Assembly (NCBI GenBank): GCA_030220185.1
Contig: JASPKZ010003438.1
Coordinates: forward strand, 372,001 to 436,000
DNA length: 64,000 bases
Source of the DNA: Diploptera punctata
Lineage: Eukaryota > Arthropoda > Insecta > Blattodea > Blaberidae
Direction: 5' to 3'
A program made the position numbers and the translations under genes. The notes under the pieces are model-generated. The model made no database searches and had not been told where the DNA came from. It worked only from the letters and a program-made list of their open reading frames with translations. Below, one piece after another: positions 9,906 through 19,494 of the stretch (positions are counted from its first letter, which is position 1; each line of letters starts with the position of its first letter).

Positions 9906-10450
9906 AAACTTGAACTCACATCTTTAAAAGTTTACAATTTTTTTTTTACAGTGAAACTTTATGATATACTGAATATCTGAACCAAATTTCAAGTCTTCAC
10001 TTGGTGTAATTAAATAGTAATAGACCTGTCAATTTATCGTATTGTTTTAAATAGTCTCTTTTATAAAATAAATTCCTCGAAGTATAACTACTTCCTCAAC
10101 TTGAGAAGATAGTCACATTATAGATGATTTTATGCTCTATCGCTTGAAAATTAATATGTTAATATTTAAGTTTTTCTGAGGGGCGTAAATGCAATTAATA
10201 TGTAATTGACCTTCCTCACCAAAAAATTTATAAAATCAAAAAGTGCCACATTATTACCTGAACACCAGTTAATTTTTTGTAATTAGTATTAAAGTGGAGT
10301 TTTGAAAGAAAACTACTAAAAATAATTATTTTCCCTAAAATCTCCTATGTGTAGACTGCCCGCAATACCTTTCGCGTGGGTGAAGATCACTCGCTTGCTC
10401 GTACAAACAATGATGGAGCTACTTGATAATAGTCTTTTGCGCACTTACAA
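9906..10450. other. No recognisable feature
   Basis: AT-rich intron sequence without repeats that I can match elsewhere in the window. Confidence 0.35.
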
Positions 10451-10530
10451 ATATTTTTATTGTTATTATCATCATTACATTATTTTTATTATCATTATTA
10501 CAATTATTACATTATCATCATCATCATCAT
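10451..10530. repeat. (ATT)n/(TCA)n microsatellite
   Basis: Imperfect ATT/ATC array ending in TCATCATCATCATCAT immediately upstream of a tRNA-like SINE head. Confidence 0.8.
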
Positions 10531-10735
10531 CGTGGACTAGTGGTTACTCTGCACACCTCCGATTCCGAGATTTGCGGGTTCAAAATCGATAGGAATCAAT
10601 GGAATTTTAAAGGCGTAACAGTTCTGAATGTAGCTTTCTCCAGAAGGAAGGAAATCCGTGAGTCCCGTGTTGTAAATTTATGTAACGTAGGAGAACCTCG
10701 CGCTTGAAATAAATTGCTACATAATAAATGTCATT
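10531..10735 (+). mobile_element. SINE-like element, family G
   Basis: GTGGACTAGTGGTTACTCTG resembles a tRNA A box and TTTGCGGGTTCAAAATC a B box. A short body follows (CCAGAAGGAAGGAAATCCGTG, GAACCTCGCGCTTGAAAT). Single copy here and no clear duplication, so the class is inferred. Confidence 0.55.
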
Positions 10736-11140
10736 AAATATAACAATCTTTATTGATATTTTCAGTAGGCTGTTAATTTTTTGCTGATTTTGGCTAATGT
10801 ATAGTTTAATTTAAATTACTAAGCACCTACGAATTCAAACTGGTAGGCCTATTAGAAAAAATATTTTCTAGAGAGTAGTTTTGTAATGTGTTGTAATATT
10901 TTGTACTTGTACCCTACACCAATGTCTGATGTTGAATATTGCAAGTAATGTTAAGCTATTGATAATAATTCATAACAATTTCCATGCTGTTGCAAGTAAT
11001 ATTTAAGAGGTATAAATATATTTTATTGGCTTGGTATCACTTACTGATCTTGCATCCCCTACTCATGACATATCTAAGATGATATAAAAATACATGATAA
11101 TATTAGCTTATATTATAAGCTAAATTATTGTTATAGTGTT

Positions 11141-11375
11141 GTTTATTTGTTTCTTCACTCACCTCATACTTCATAACTCCCACATAGACTCGAATTTCGT
11201 CACTTCATTTGTGACATTCTCAATGCTGTATTACGTTCACAACTCAGTGAGAATGTCACAAATGAAATGACGAAATTCGAGTCTACGTGGGAGTTACGAA
11301 GTATGAGGTGAGTGAAGAAACAAATAAACAATTTAAAAAAACCTCATAGTGTTATTTCCTATCTACATAACTTAA
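11141..11375. mobile_element. Small palindromic PLE-tail insertion with two hammerhead-like motifs
   Basis: 235 bp flanked by the 15-bp direct repeat TATTGTTATAGTGTT (11126-11140, 11376-11390). Left arm is a minus-strand PLE tail (CACCTCATACTTCATAACTCCC), right arm the same text in plus orientation. Each arm holds GUCAC...GUGAC/AUGAC followed by GAAA; the minus arm has core UUGAGAA and the plus arm GUGAGAA. The right end is the PLE terminus AACCTCATAGTGTTATTTCC. Confidence 0.85.
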
Positions 11376-11732
11376 TATTGTTATAGTGTTTAATTTAATG
11401 TCTAAACTTCCCATTATTCTCCTTTTATAACACAAAATGTATACCTCTACGATTATTCTCTCATTCCAGAAACATTTAAGAAATTGTAAAATTATATATT
11501 AACACATAATATTGTTCATGACTATTGTATACTAATATAAACATAATTAAAATTATATTTAACTTCTAACTCACCATTTAGTCTTTGTAGAGCTGCAAAC
11601 TTGTTAGTTAAAAACAATAAGATATTATTAACTTAATATTGGGAAGCTAAAGCTATTACTATGATAAAAATAAGTAAATTAATAAACACAATTAAATTAA
11701 TTGTAAATCAATGGTAAAGAGAAAAACTTTTG

Positions 11733-11805
11733 CCTGAACCGGGAATCGAACCCCAAACCTTTAGCTTTCCGTGCTAATGCTCAGACCACTGAGCTAATCC
11801 AGGCT
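11733..11805 (-). tRNA. tRNA-like module, family C, unit 1
   Basis: 73 nt; acceptor GCCTGGA/TTCAGGC, anticodon stem TTAGC/GCTAA, loop ACGGAAA (GGA at 34-36, C at 33). The T-stem side reads CCCCAAAC on the plus strand, one change from its sisters. Confidence 0.65.
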
Positions 11806-12057
11806 TCATTCCCATCCAAGCAAGAATCCTTCCTTTATCTTTACTCTACTGGCCCCACATTCAATTGCAATGAATCATCATTCACAAATACACAATGAAT
11901 GGCTTCTACCTGAAGAAGACATGAAGGGACTACACACAGCTATAGCATTATTTATTAACTTAATATTGGGAAGCTAAAGCTATTACTATGATAGAAATAA
12001 GTAAATTAATGAACACAATTAAATTATTGTAAATCAAAGGTAAAGAGAAAATTTTTT

Positions 12058-12130
12058 GCCTGAACCGGGAATCGAACCCCGAACCTTTAGCTTTCCGTGC
12101 TAATGCTCAGACCACTGAGCTAATCCAGGC
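12058..12130 (-). tRNA. tRNA-like module, family C, unit 2
   Basis: 73 nt, near-identical to the module at 12442 in the other orientation. Its 5' flank reaches the palindrome centre 16 bp upstream. Confidence 0.65.
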
Positions 12131-12146
12131 TTCATTCCCATCCAAG

Positions 12147-12189
12147 CACGGAAAGCTAAAGGTTCGGGGTTCGATTCCCGGTTCAACCA
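12147..12189 (+). tRNA. tRNA-like module, family C, 3' half only
   Basis: Starts in the anticodon loop (CACGGAAAGC) directly after the inverted flank of unit 2, and ends GGTTCAACC. The 5' half is missing; this is the palindrome junction. Confidence 0.65.
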
Positions 12190-12441
12190 AAAATTTTTCT
12201 CTTTACCATTGATTTACAATAATTTAATTGTGTTTATTAATTTACTTATTTCTATCATAGTAATAGCTTTAGCTTCCCAATATTAAGTTAATAAATAATG
12301 CTATAGCTGTGTGGAGTCCCTTCATGTCTTCTTCAGGTAGAAGCCATTCATTGTGTATTTGTGAATGATGATTCATTGCAATTGAATGTGGGGCCAGTAG
12401 AGTAAAGGTAAAGGAAGGATTCTTGCTTGGATGGGAATGAA

Positions 12442-12514
12442 GCCTGGATTAGCTCAGTGGTCTGAGCATTAGCACGGAAAGCTAAAGGTTCGGGGTTCGA
12501 TTCCCGGTTCAGGC
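12442..12514 (+). tRNA. tRNA-like module, family C, unit 4
   Basis: 73 nt beginning GCCTGGATTAGCTCAGTGG; cloverleaf complete with the GGA triplet; followed by AAAAATTTTTCTCTTTACC, which contains a Pol III-type T run. Confidence 0.7.
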
Positions 12515-12575
12515 AAAAATTTTTCTCTTTACCATTTTTTTACAATAATTTAATTGTGTTTAATAAGATATTATT

Positions 12576-12987
12576 TTAAATTTGCCTGTGACACTTAGAA
12601 TGACGAGATGCACTAAACACATGCACTGATGTAAATCAACTGCCTAGTATGTAATCTGAACTTGAGAATATTGTTGATGGAAAAGTAGATGTTTAAGGAA
12701 GACTTGCTGATCCTACATTATTATCGTTTGGTAGGAAGTGGTACGAGTATTAAAACATTCGGTTTTGTTTGGAAGTGAAATCTTATAACAATATTATTTC
12801 GTCAAAGTTTTCAGGGTACGATACAGTACACTGAATAAAAAGTTATTTTAAGACTGAAATTAGTAATTATAATAAAAATTTATACCAGTTTCTTCAATTA
12901 ATGATGTAAGAGTTTTTATTATAATATTACATTTAAACTGTAATGAAAAATTTGTAACAAAATAAATAATTTGTTTTAAAAAAGGAC
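12576..12987. other. No recognisable feature
   Basis: AT-rich intron sequence with no repeat or coding signal that I can match. Confidence 0.35.
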
Positions 12988-13396
12988 TGAAGATTACGAG
13001 TATTTGAGAATAAAGTTCTTAGGAAAATTTTTGGATCAAAAAGAGATGAACAGACAGGTGAATGGAGAAAACTACATAATAGTGAGCTACATCATATGTA
13101 TAGGAAGCCAGATATAATAAGAACAGTTAAGTCTCATAGGCTGCAATGGGCAGGAAATGTGGCATGTAGGGGGGATGAAAGAGGTGCTTGGAAACTTCTG
13201 GTAGGAAAACCGGAGGGAAAAAGTCCAGTTGGAAGACTAAGAATAAGGTGGGAGAATAACATTATACATGATTTGAGGGAAGTAGATTAGACAGGGGATA
13301 ATTGGAAAACGTTAGCACGAGATGGAATATATGGAGAGCTTATGTCCACGCTGCCATGAACCTACAGGTTCCACAGAGCCAGTGAGTGAGTTAGTT
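12988..13396 (+). mobile_element. RTE-type LINE 3' fragment, family a, copy 4
   Basis: Diverged copy of the last ~130 residues: LRVFENKVLRKIFGSK-like start, then MYRKPDIIRTVKSHRL, KPEGKSPVGRLRIRW. A stop falls after LREVD and the tail is GAGCCAGTGAGTGAG. More diverged than copies 1, 3 and 5. Confidence 0.8.
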
Positions 13397-13569
13397 ATTT
13401 TTTAAATAATTTGTTCAATAATTCACAGTAAACGTAACAGGGCTCTTTACTTCACGCTTCAGCAATAAAATTTGATAAATAAACATCTACTGCGTAAGAA
13501 TTAAAATATCGCCACTTTTATAAATTTACAGTACTGTTCCATTAAGCAGAACATACAATAATCTCATCA

Positions 13570-14235
13570 TCATCATCATCATAGTACATTCACGAATTTA
13601 GGCCATTTGTTGACCTGTTTCGGTCTCAAGAGAAACACCATCCAGAAGTCTTTTGAGTGGACGTCCTGGTCTTCTTCTTCCTGCGGGTTGATATCTTAAC
13701 ATTAGTTTGGGTATTCTGTGATCTTCCATTCGATGAACATGTTGTATCCATCTTGACTTATAATCAGAAATTTTGTTTTCTAAAGATTCCATGTGTAATT
13801 CTTCTAAGATGTCTTCATTTTTTTTGTGATCTAGTAGTGTGTATCCTGCAGTCCTCCGAAGATATCTCATTTCAGCAGATCTAAGTCTCTGTATATCCTT
13901 CTGTTTCAACGTCCATACTTCGCTACCATACAAAAGAGTTGGAAGAGCCAGTGTTTTATACACTTTCAGTCTTGAATGCTTTTGGACTAACTGTGGCTTG
14001 AAGATAGAATTTATTAACCCTAAAATTCTTAAAAATTTAGATATTTTTGCATTTACATCCTTTTCTTCTTCATATGAGATATTGCATCCTAGATATGTAA
14101 AATTATTCACCTGCTCCAAAATTTTATTGTCCAGTACAATTTTACTTCTGACAGGATCTACACCTTGAAATGCCATAATTTTTGTTTTTCTGTAGATATC
14201 TTTAATCCATATTCTTCTGTAATTTTGTTAAGTTC
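13570..14235 (-). mobile_element. RTE-type LINE fragment, family b
   Basis: Minus frame 13598-14176, 192 residues without a stop: FTYLGCNISYEEEKDV, LKVYKTLALPTLLYGSEVW, RLRSAEMRYLRRTAGYT, RWIQHVHRMEDHRIPK, GRRRPGRPLKRLLD. The RT catalytic box is missing (5' truncation). The 3' side is a (CAT)n run at 13567, which may be its tail. Confidence 0.82.
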
Positions 14236-14904
14236 ATGCAGACCTACAATAATCTATTCAATTTAATGGCAGTTGAAAAAGTCACTGATGAAGCGGGTCA
14301 GCTCTTTCAATTAACTATGCGCGCGAACTTGGTTGTGAAATGAATCAGCTGCACCATGGATGGGTCAGTTTTTTTTTACGAAAATAGAATAAAAACATTT
14401 ATATTGTCTGAACTATTCAACACGCCAAAAGGTAATTGCTGGAAATTAATCCTTATCACGTGAGTAGTATCCTGTATTTTGTTCGTTTTCATTTTTTGAT
14501 ATGTACTGCAGTAAACTGCCATAAAATAGAAAATTGACACCGAAAATAAAAATATCCTAATTGTAAAAATAACACCCTTAAACTACATGATATCACCTAT
14601 ATAAATACGTTTGAAACAAATTTTTGCTGTTTACTCTTTCGGAAATATTAGTTAGTAAATGTTTTAGTTTATCATATTTACGATAATTTTAGATCATCAT
14701 AACTACGAACCTATAAATGATAGAAATTAAATTTCGATATTAATACGTTTATAAATGTATTCACTATTTTAGGGATACATACAATTAAAAAAATAAATTG
14801 CAAGATTTTTTTGCTGTCCAATTTGATATGGATTATCCCGTATAGAAATTAGTTACTATCCTGATACCGATACTTTTTTTCAACCGTACTAATAACTGAC
14901 AACG
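14236..14904. other. No gene; part of an unclassified repeat at the right end
   Basis: AT-rich. Only 14820-14895 matches another place in the window (9575-9905, inverted). Confidence 0.35.
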
Positions 14905-15003
14905 AAACCATCTAGTATTGAACTTTCATGGGATAAAATCACTATGAGGTTTAATTCAAGATTTAAATTAAAATATTTTATACCTCACCTCACATCCAGT
15001 CTT

Positions 15004-15051
15004 CTAATTATACCGGTTTTGAAGCCTGGGCAGCTTCATCTTCAATAATTT
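15004..15051 (-). ncRNA. Hammerhead-like motif, decayed
   Basis: Stem I AAUUA/UAAUU, core UUGAAGA, stem II GAAGC/GCUUC, then AAAA instead of GAAA, followed by CCGGUA. Loss of G12 should inactivate it. Confidence 0.45.
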
Positions 15052-15176
15052 CTTGTCGACTGATGTTATGTCGATCAGGAGAACCGCTTCTTCCTCCGTA
15101 TGTAGAGGGAATTATTGAAGATGAAAGAGGGACGAAGAAGCAGTTCACCTGATCGACATAACATCAGTCGACAATA

Positions 15177-15221
15177 AATTATTGAAGATGAAGCTGTCCA
15201 GGCTTCGAAACTGGTATAATT
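15177..15221 (+). ncRNA. Hammerhead-like motif
   Basis: Stem I AAUUA pairs with UAAUU (5 bp); core UUGAAGA (one change from CUGAAGA); stem II GAAGC/GCUUC perfect; GAAA; stem III C-UG-G; cleavage-type GUA. Very short stem III as in known PLE hammerheads. Confidence 0.6.
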
Positions 15222-15280
15222 AGAAGACTGGAAATGAGGTTAGGTATAAAATATTTAAATTTAAATCTTAAACCATCTAG

Positions 15281-15596
15281 CGTTAACCATGTTTGTCTCT
15301 GGTTTCAAGGTTTATAGATTGTTTAGGGTGTAAAAAAAATCCTGATATGAATCCTTCAAAAAGAAACTAAAGTTGTACAACATATATACTTCCTTACCTG
15401 CATGTCAAACTTTGGAGGTAAATAAATCCATGACAAAACTGTATCTTTTACTGTTTTGAATTTCTAAATGATAGCCTTTTCCATGGAGAATCTAATGACA
15501 GTACATTTCGACAAAAAAGTGACTTATCTGATTCTTTCCCTGTATCCCTCATATGAAACTTGATTTAAATATTATGGTAATTTACTTGTTTTATTC
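15281..15596. other. No recognisable feature
   Basis: AT-rich intron sequence; no coding or repeat signature. Confidence 0.35.
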
Positions 15597-16015
15597 TTCT
15601 TCTTCTTCCTTGCCAGGATTAGGTCAATGTGACCTGTTTCGGTCTCAAGTCCATCGTTTCCTTGGCCATCCCAAAGATCTTTTTGCAAGCGGTTTGTAAG
15701 TGTTGATCATTTTGGATAATCTTGTATTGTCCATTCTGTCTAAATGTTCTTTCCATCGGTATTTGTGCTCTTCTAGTTTATCGAGTATTGAAAATATCTC
15801 CAGTTCATTTCTTATTGATTCATTATGTAATTTATCCATGCGTGTACATCCGTTTACAAATCTTAAAAATTTCATTTCAGTGGCTTGAATGTGTGAGATA
15901 TCTTTCTTTGTAAGTACACAAGATTCAGATCCATATAAAACAACAGGAACAGCCATAATTTTATAAAACCTGAGCTGAGTTTTTCTTCGAGTCTTTCAAA
16001 GGGTTCTTCTTATCG
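15597..16015 (-). mobile_element. RTE-type LINE fragment, family c
   Basis: Minus frame 15645-15956: VVLYGSESCVLTKKDISH, QATEMKFLRFVNGCTRMD, RWKEHLDRMDNTRLSKM. Post-catalytic RTE domain of a third family. It ends at (TTC)n near 15597, read as a GAA tail on the minus strand. Confidence 0.78.
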
Positions 16016-16119
16016 TGCCGCATATAATTTTATATCGGTTTAATTTATTATGAACTAGCTAATACCAGGTGTGCGCTGCTATGCCTAAATAAATGAAAAT
16101 TAATGTGTTTTTATATTTA

Positions 16120-16432
16120 AAATTAATATAAAATTATAGAATATTCACCTGAAAGGTCCGTCTCCTCAACTTAATTATCATTTAACTGTAGCGCTTTCGG
16201 GACTTGTCCCATCATCGGCAGGATTCAAAACTGGTGTTTCACTGAAGATCTGGTAGAGGGGGTTGCATGTATTTGGTTCGTTTTCGTTTATCAGGCTGTC
16301 GTTGTGAGCTGCTTTCATGATTTCCATGATAATTAAGTTGAGGAGACGGACCTTTCAGGTGAATATTCTATAATTTTATATTAATTTTGAATAAACCTCA
16401 ACGGAACACATCATGAATCTTATAAAAGTTGA
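16120..16432. mobile_element. Palindromic PLE-tail insertion with hammerhead motif
   Basis: 313 bp flanked by the 12-bp direct repeat TTTTTATATTTA (16108-16119, 16433-16444), inside repeat R. Arms GAATATTCACCTGAAAGGTC and its complement, including CGTCTCCTCAACTTAATTAT, face each other at 16128-16190 and 16321-16390. One hammerhead lies in the left arm. Confidence 0.85.
16186..16223 (-). ncRNA. Hammerhead ribozyme motif
   Basis: Minus strand: stem I CUG/CAG, core CCGAUGA (one change from CUGAUGA), stem II GGGAC/GUCCC perfect with loop AA, GAAA, stem III GCGC, then UA before stem I. Close to the consensus motif at 58138-58177. Confidence 0.65.
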
Positions 16433-17325
16433 TTTTTATATTTAGTTGAATAAGTACATGGAAAAATAATTATAAATTTATACCCTAAATAGTTTTAGAT
16501 ATCCTGTGCCTGATTACTCAGCATTGCCCGGGAATCTACTTATACTGATCTTCTTGACATAATTGAGCTGAAATACGAAAATTAATGTGTTTTATGTTTA
16601 GTTAAATAAGTAATAGGAAAAATTTATATCGTAATTATTTTTAGATACCCAGTGCTGTTTACCCGGCATTGTCTGGGAATCTACTCATCCCGATATTCAT
16701 AACATAAATGAGCTAAAAGACAAAAATTAATGTACTTCTTATGATTAGTCGAATAATTAAAATGAAAAATAATTATAAATGTATATTGTAATTATTTTTA
16801 CATTCCCCGTGCTGATTATCCGGTGTTGCTCGGGAATCTACTTATCTCAATCTTCTTGGCATAAATGAGCTAAAAGGCAAAATTCGTTATTGTGAGTTAT
16901 CCGTAAAAGAATACCTGCTATGTGCTGCTATGCTTGTACATGAACTATGTACTTGTCTCGATCTTCTTGACATCAATGAAAGACAAAAATGGTTATTGTG
17001 AGTTATTGGTAAAAGATAAACATATGCTGTTGTGGACTTTTTTATAGAGCTTTTTGAGATATTCAATTCTGTGTATACTAATTTTGTGTACTTGTTATGG
17101 TTTAGGCAGCATAAGCCATTTAAGCATCCAAAGAGCTACTTTTTTCACATTTTCCACTATAAAGGGCAATTTTTAAGGGTGTAGGAGTTGAATATCACAA
17201 CTCTCTTATAGCCTATGTTCATCCCGGGAATCTCCTGAACATTTTGCAAAAAGCCCCATCACAATCGGATCAAAGGTATAGCCATGCATAAAGTACAAAC
17301 AAACAAACATTCATTTTTATATATT

Positions 17326-17850
17326 AGATATCCCAATCATAGCTATATGTTATATCTGAACCAAGTGTGCTATCTGTTCTGTTCTATTATTTCATTATTG
17401 ATTATTTTTGCTCTGACTGGCAGTTTGTCCTCAAAGCCATAATTTTAGTTTTTGAAGTTGAGACTTCCTAATTTATTCAACGTGTAAATGGCTCTTTTTA
17501 AATCATCCTCTGACTTGTTATATTGCATATTGTTATTATAAAAAGAGTAACTGCAATGTGCATCCTGTTACCATGCAAATAATAATAAAAATTGTCTCAT
17601 GTTATTAAATGACACACAATGATATCTCTTTCCTGACATAGTTCACAATGGTACGAGTACATGATACACGAAAAAGATGAAAGAGTCACATTTAGTTTTA
17701 AATATTAACAAAAGACCACCAGTCAGGGATGTAAGAAAAAGTTGGAAAAAGCTATAATGGAATATGGATTAAGCAAGGCTCCTGAGTTGAGAGTCATTCA
17801 TTGTATGTGAACATAGCTTGGCTTTTAAGGTTAATGCTTAATATAGATAC
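17326..17850. other. No recognisable feature
   Basis: Intron sequence directly after the donor side of the esterase exon at 17851. No match to other parts of the window. Confidence 0.35.
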
Positions 17851-17995
17851 CTGGAAAATCTTCAGCCCCAAGTAATTTCTTCACCACATTTGCTGTACCA
17901 CTGAATGAGAACTCATAGGCATAAACATTTGACTCTTTTGCTTGTTTCATTGCAGTACAATATATGCTATTGCCAAAAAATAGGTCTGTGGCCAC
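17851..17995 (-). CDS. Carboxylesterase, visible exon 6
   Basis: 145 nt between TTTCAG acceptor and GTATCT donor; phase 0 in, phase 1 out. Encodes VATDLFFGNSIYCTAMKQA, then VYAYEFSFSG, then KKLLGAEDFP. This matches the family segment (T)D..F......A..(a).....VY.Y.FsY.G that precedes the catalytic-His exon. Joins in frame to exon 5 upstream (..LLNYVD) and exon 7 downstream. No internal stop. Confidence 0.92.
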
Positions 17996-18055
17996 CTGAA
18001 ATTAAATGCAATGTTGGAACATAAATTAAAATTGTATATAAATATAACTTTGAAT

Positions 18056-18155
18056 GATCTTGCAGAAGATTTCCGGGCTGTTGACCACGGCCAACAGCCC
18101 GGAAATCTTCTGCAAGATCATCATAGTAACTCCGGCCGTGAAAGCTTAAGTCAAT
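18056..18155. mobile_element. 100-bp hairpin insertion
   Basis: Flanked by the 14-bp direct repeat ATATAACTTTGAAT (18042-18055, 18156-18169). Inside, ATCTTGCAGAAGATTTCCGG and its complement form an almost perfect ~31-bp inverted repeat around ACCACGG. GC-rich compared with its surroundings. No hammerhead core was found. It sits 61 bp upstream of exon 6. Confidence 0.85.
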
Positions 18156-18239
18156 ATATAACTTTGAATTTTAATGATTTTCCTATATTGAAATGAAATA
18201 ACCAATAACTTTCCCCAGCGACATGACTTACCAAATATT

Positions 18240-18965
18240 TAAAAATACAGAGCTATTCAAAAGAAAGAACAGACTTCAAACATTTATTTCTTCCAAACTA
18301 CAAAAAATAGAAACAAAATTCCAACGTTCCTAGAAAGAGAAAATTTTGAAGTTCTGATCACAGCCGCATTGGCACTGTTGCTTGAAGTTGCGATCATAGT
18401 TGCATTGGCACTCTCCCTGAAGACAGCAATGAGAATATTCAGAGCTAAGATAACGCCCATACTCACATACGGAATACAAATAATATGGGAGCATCTTAAG
18501 AAGAGATACCTGCAAACCCTTGAACATGTCAAAACAACATTTCTAAAGAAAGTCCTAGGTGTCTCAAAGTACACACCATCCAGGCTCACATACTTACTAA
18601 CTCCTAATAGAAGAAGTGCGCTTCACACTGCTATTGCCATCCACTTAGGTATACCAGAGTCTCATGATGGAATTTCTAGAAAAAAGGAACAACATAGAAG
18701 ATGAATTCTACATCACCAGCATGATGACAAATAGAAATTGGACAAGGGCGAACCAACAGATGAGGAGTACAGTCAACAGACTCGCAGTACACGGCTTCCA
18801 TCACAAACTATGCAACATCCGAGAAATGTGTATGCAAACTATGCGGACTAAAATGCAAGAAGAACACAAAAACTGTGATGGATCTCAGCACAGAGCACTG
18901 ATTCCAGTGCCTACTCCATTCTTATGCACACTTGTGCGCATTTGCTACTATTATTCACTTACCGT
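18240..18965 (+). mobile_element. LINE C-terminal fragment (family unassigned)
   Basis: Frames 18369-18704 and 18664-18972, one frameshift apart: ALSLKTAMRIFRAKITPIL, TYGIQIIWEHLKK, FLKKVLGVSKYTPSRLTYL, then NRLAVHGFHHKLCNIREM. The text resembles the region after the RT catalytic motifs in a non-LTR element. A cysteine cluster is not clearly visible. Confidence 0.65.
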
Positions 18966-19490
18966 CCATTGAAACATCACAAGTTTCAAAAAGTTTAATA
19001 TAAGTTTGGCACCGAAGAACGAACACATCCTAAATTGGATAATTAAAACAAAAAAAAAATGACAAAATTGAAGAAGAAAACAAATCAGAAATTTATCAGA
19101 TCAAATGCAACGATTGTGACAAAATTTACGTAGGAAAAACAAAAAGATATTTGAAAACAAGGGTAAAAGGAACATCTTAAAAATGTCAAAAATGGTGAAG
19201 TGAAAAAGTCAGCAGTAGCTGCTCAAGCTTGGTCGGAAAAAACATCTAATTGAATCAAAAGCTAGTCTAATTAAACAGATAGAAAAACAAAATGAACTCA
19301 CAGTTTGAGAAAAAATCTACATTCAGAAAAACAAGAAAGAAAAACTTATGAACTTCAAAATTCCCGCAGATTCTGACCTGACCTGGAGGTTCATTGGTCC
19401 ACCAACAAAGGGAAGAAGAAGTGGTTCTTCCAATCGACATAACATTAGTCGGCAAAATTGTGCTGCACATGGCGTTGCCATGAACCCAAA
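18966..19490 (+). mobile_element. Penelope-like element, GIY-YIG part, degenerate
   Basis: Readable with frameshifts: SEIYQIKCNDCDKIYVGKT (G of GIY changed to E), KTRVKG, SAVAAQAWSEK, KIYIQKNKKEKLMNFKIP. The same subfamily as 26840-27618. It ends near GTTCTTCCAATCGACATAAC without a hammerhead or terminus. Confidence 0.72.
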
Positions 19491-19494
19491 ATCA

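Larger units (their letters stand above)
11630..12561. mobile_element. tRNA-like repeat family C palindromic array
   Basis: 932 bp flanked by the 14-bp direct repeat AATAAGATATTATT (11616-11629, 12562-12575). Two minus units with a period of 325 bp (modules at 11733 and 12058) abut two plus units (a partial module at 12147 and a full one at 12442). The inversion point near 12147 joins 5' flank of one unit to the anticodon loop of the other. One duplication around the whole array means it was inserted as one molecule. Confidence 0.85.
14916..15269. mobile_element. Palindromic PLE-tail insertion with two hammerhead-like motifs
   Basis: 354 bp flanked by the 11-bp direct repeat AAACCATCTAG (14905-14915, 15270-15280). 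Here the PLE terminus (CACTATGAGGTTT, inverted) is at the left end. Arms mirror each other from TATACCTCACCTCA to TGAGGTTAGGTATA. Minus arm has core UUGAAGA with AAAA in place of GAAA; plus arm keeps GAAA. Confidence 0.85.
16040..17325 (+). repeat. Dispersed repeat R, copy 2, interrupted at 16120-16432
   Basis: Contains three or four internal subrepeats of about 170 bp (AATGAAAATTAATGTGTTTTTAT, then TTAGTTGAATAAGT, then CCGGCATTG/GGGAATCTACT). The 3' end is CATAAAGTACAAACAAACAAAC then TATATTAGAT. Matches 5041-5718. No frame; probably the 3' region of an old interspersed element. Confidence 0.6.

Noticed and set aside
11630..12561. CRISPR-like array
   Set aside because: Units of 325 bp with inversion and target duplications are a eukaryotic repeat array, not short direct repeats with spacers.
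18056..18155. Hammerhead in the GC-rich hairpin
   Set aside because: No CUGANGA or GAAA in the right order on either strand.
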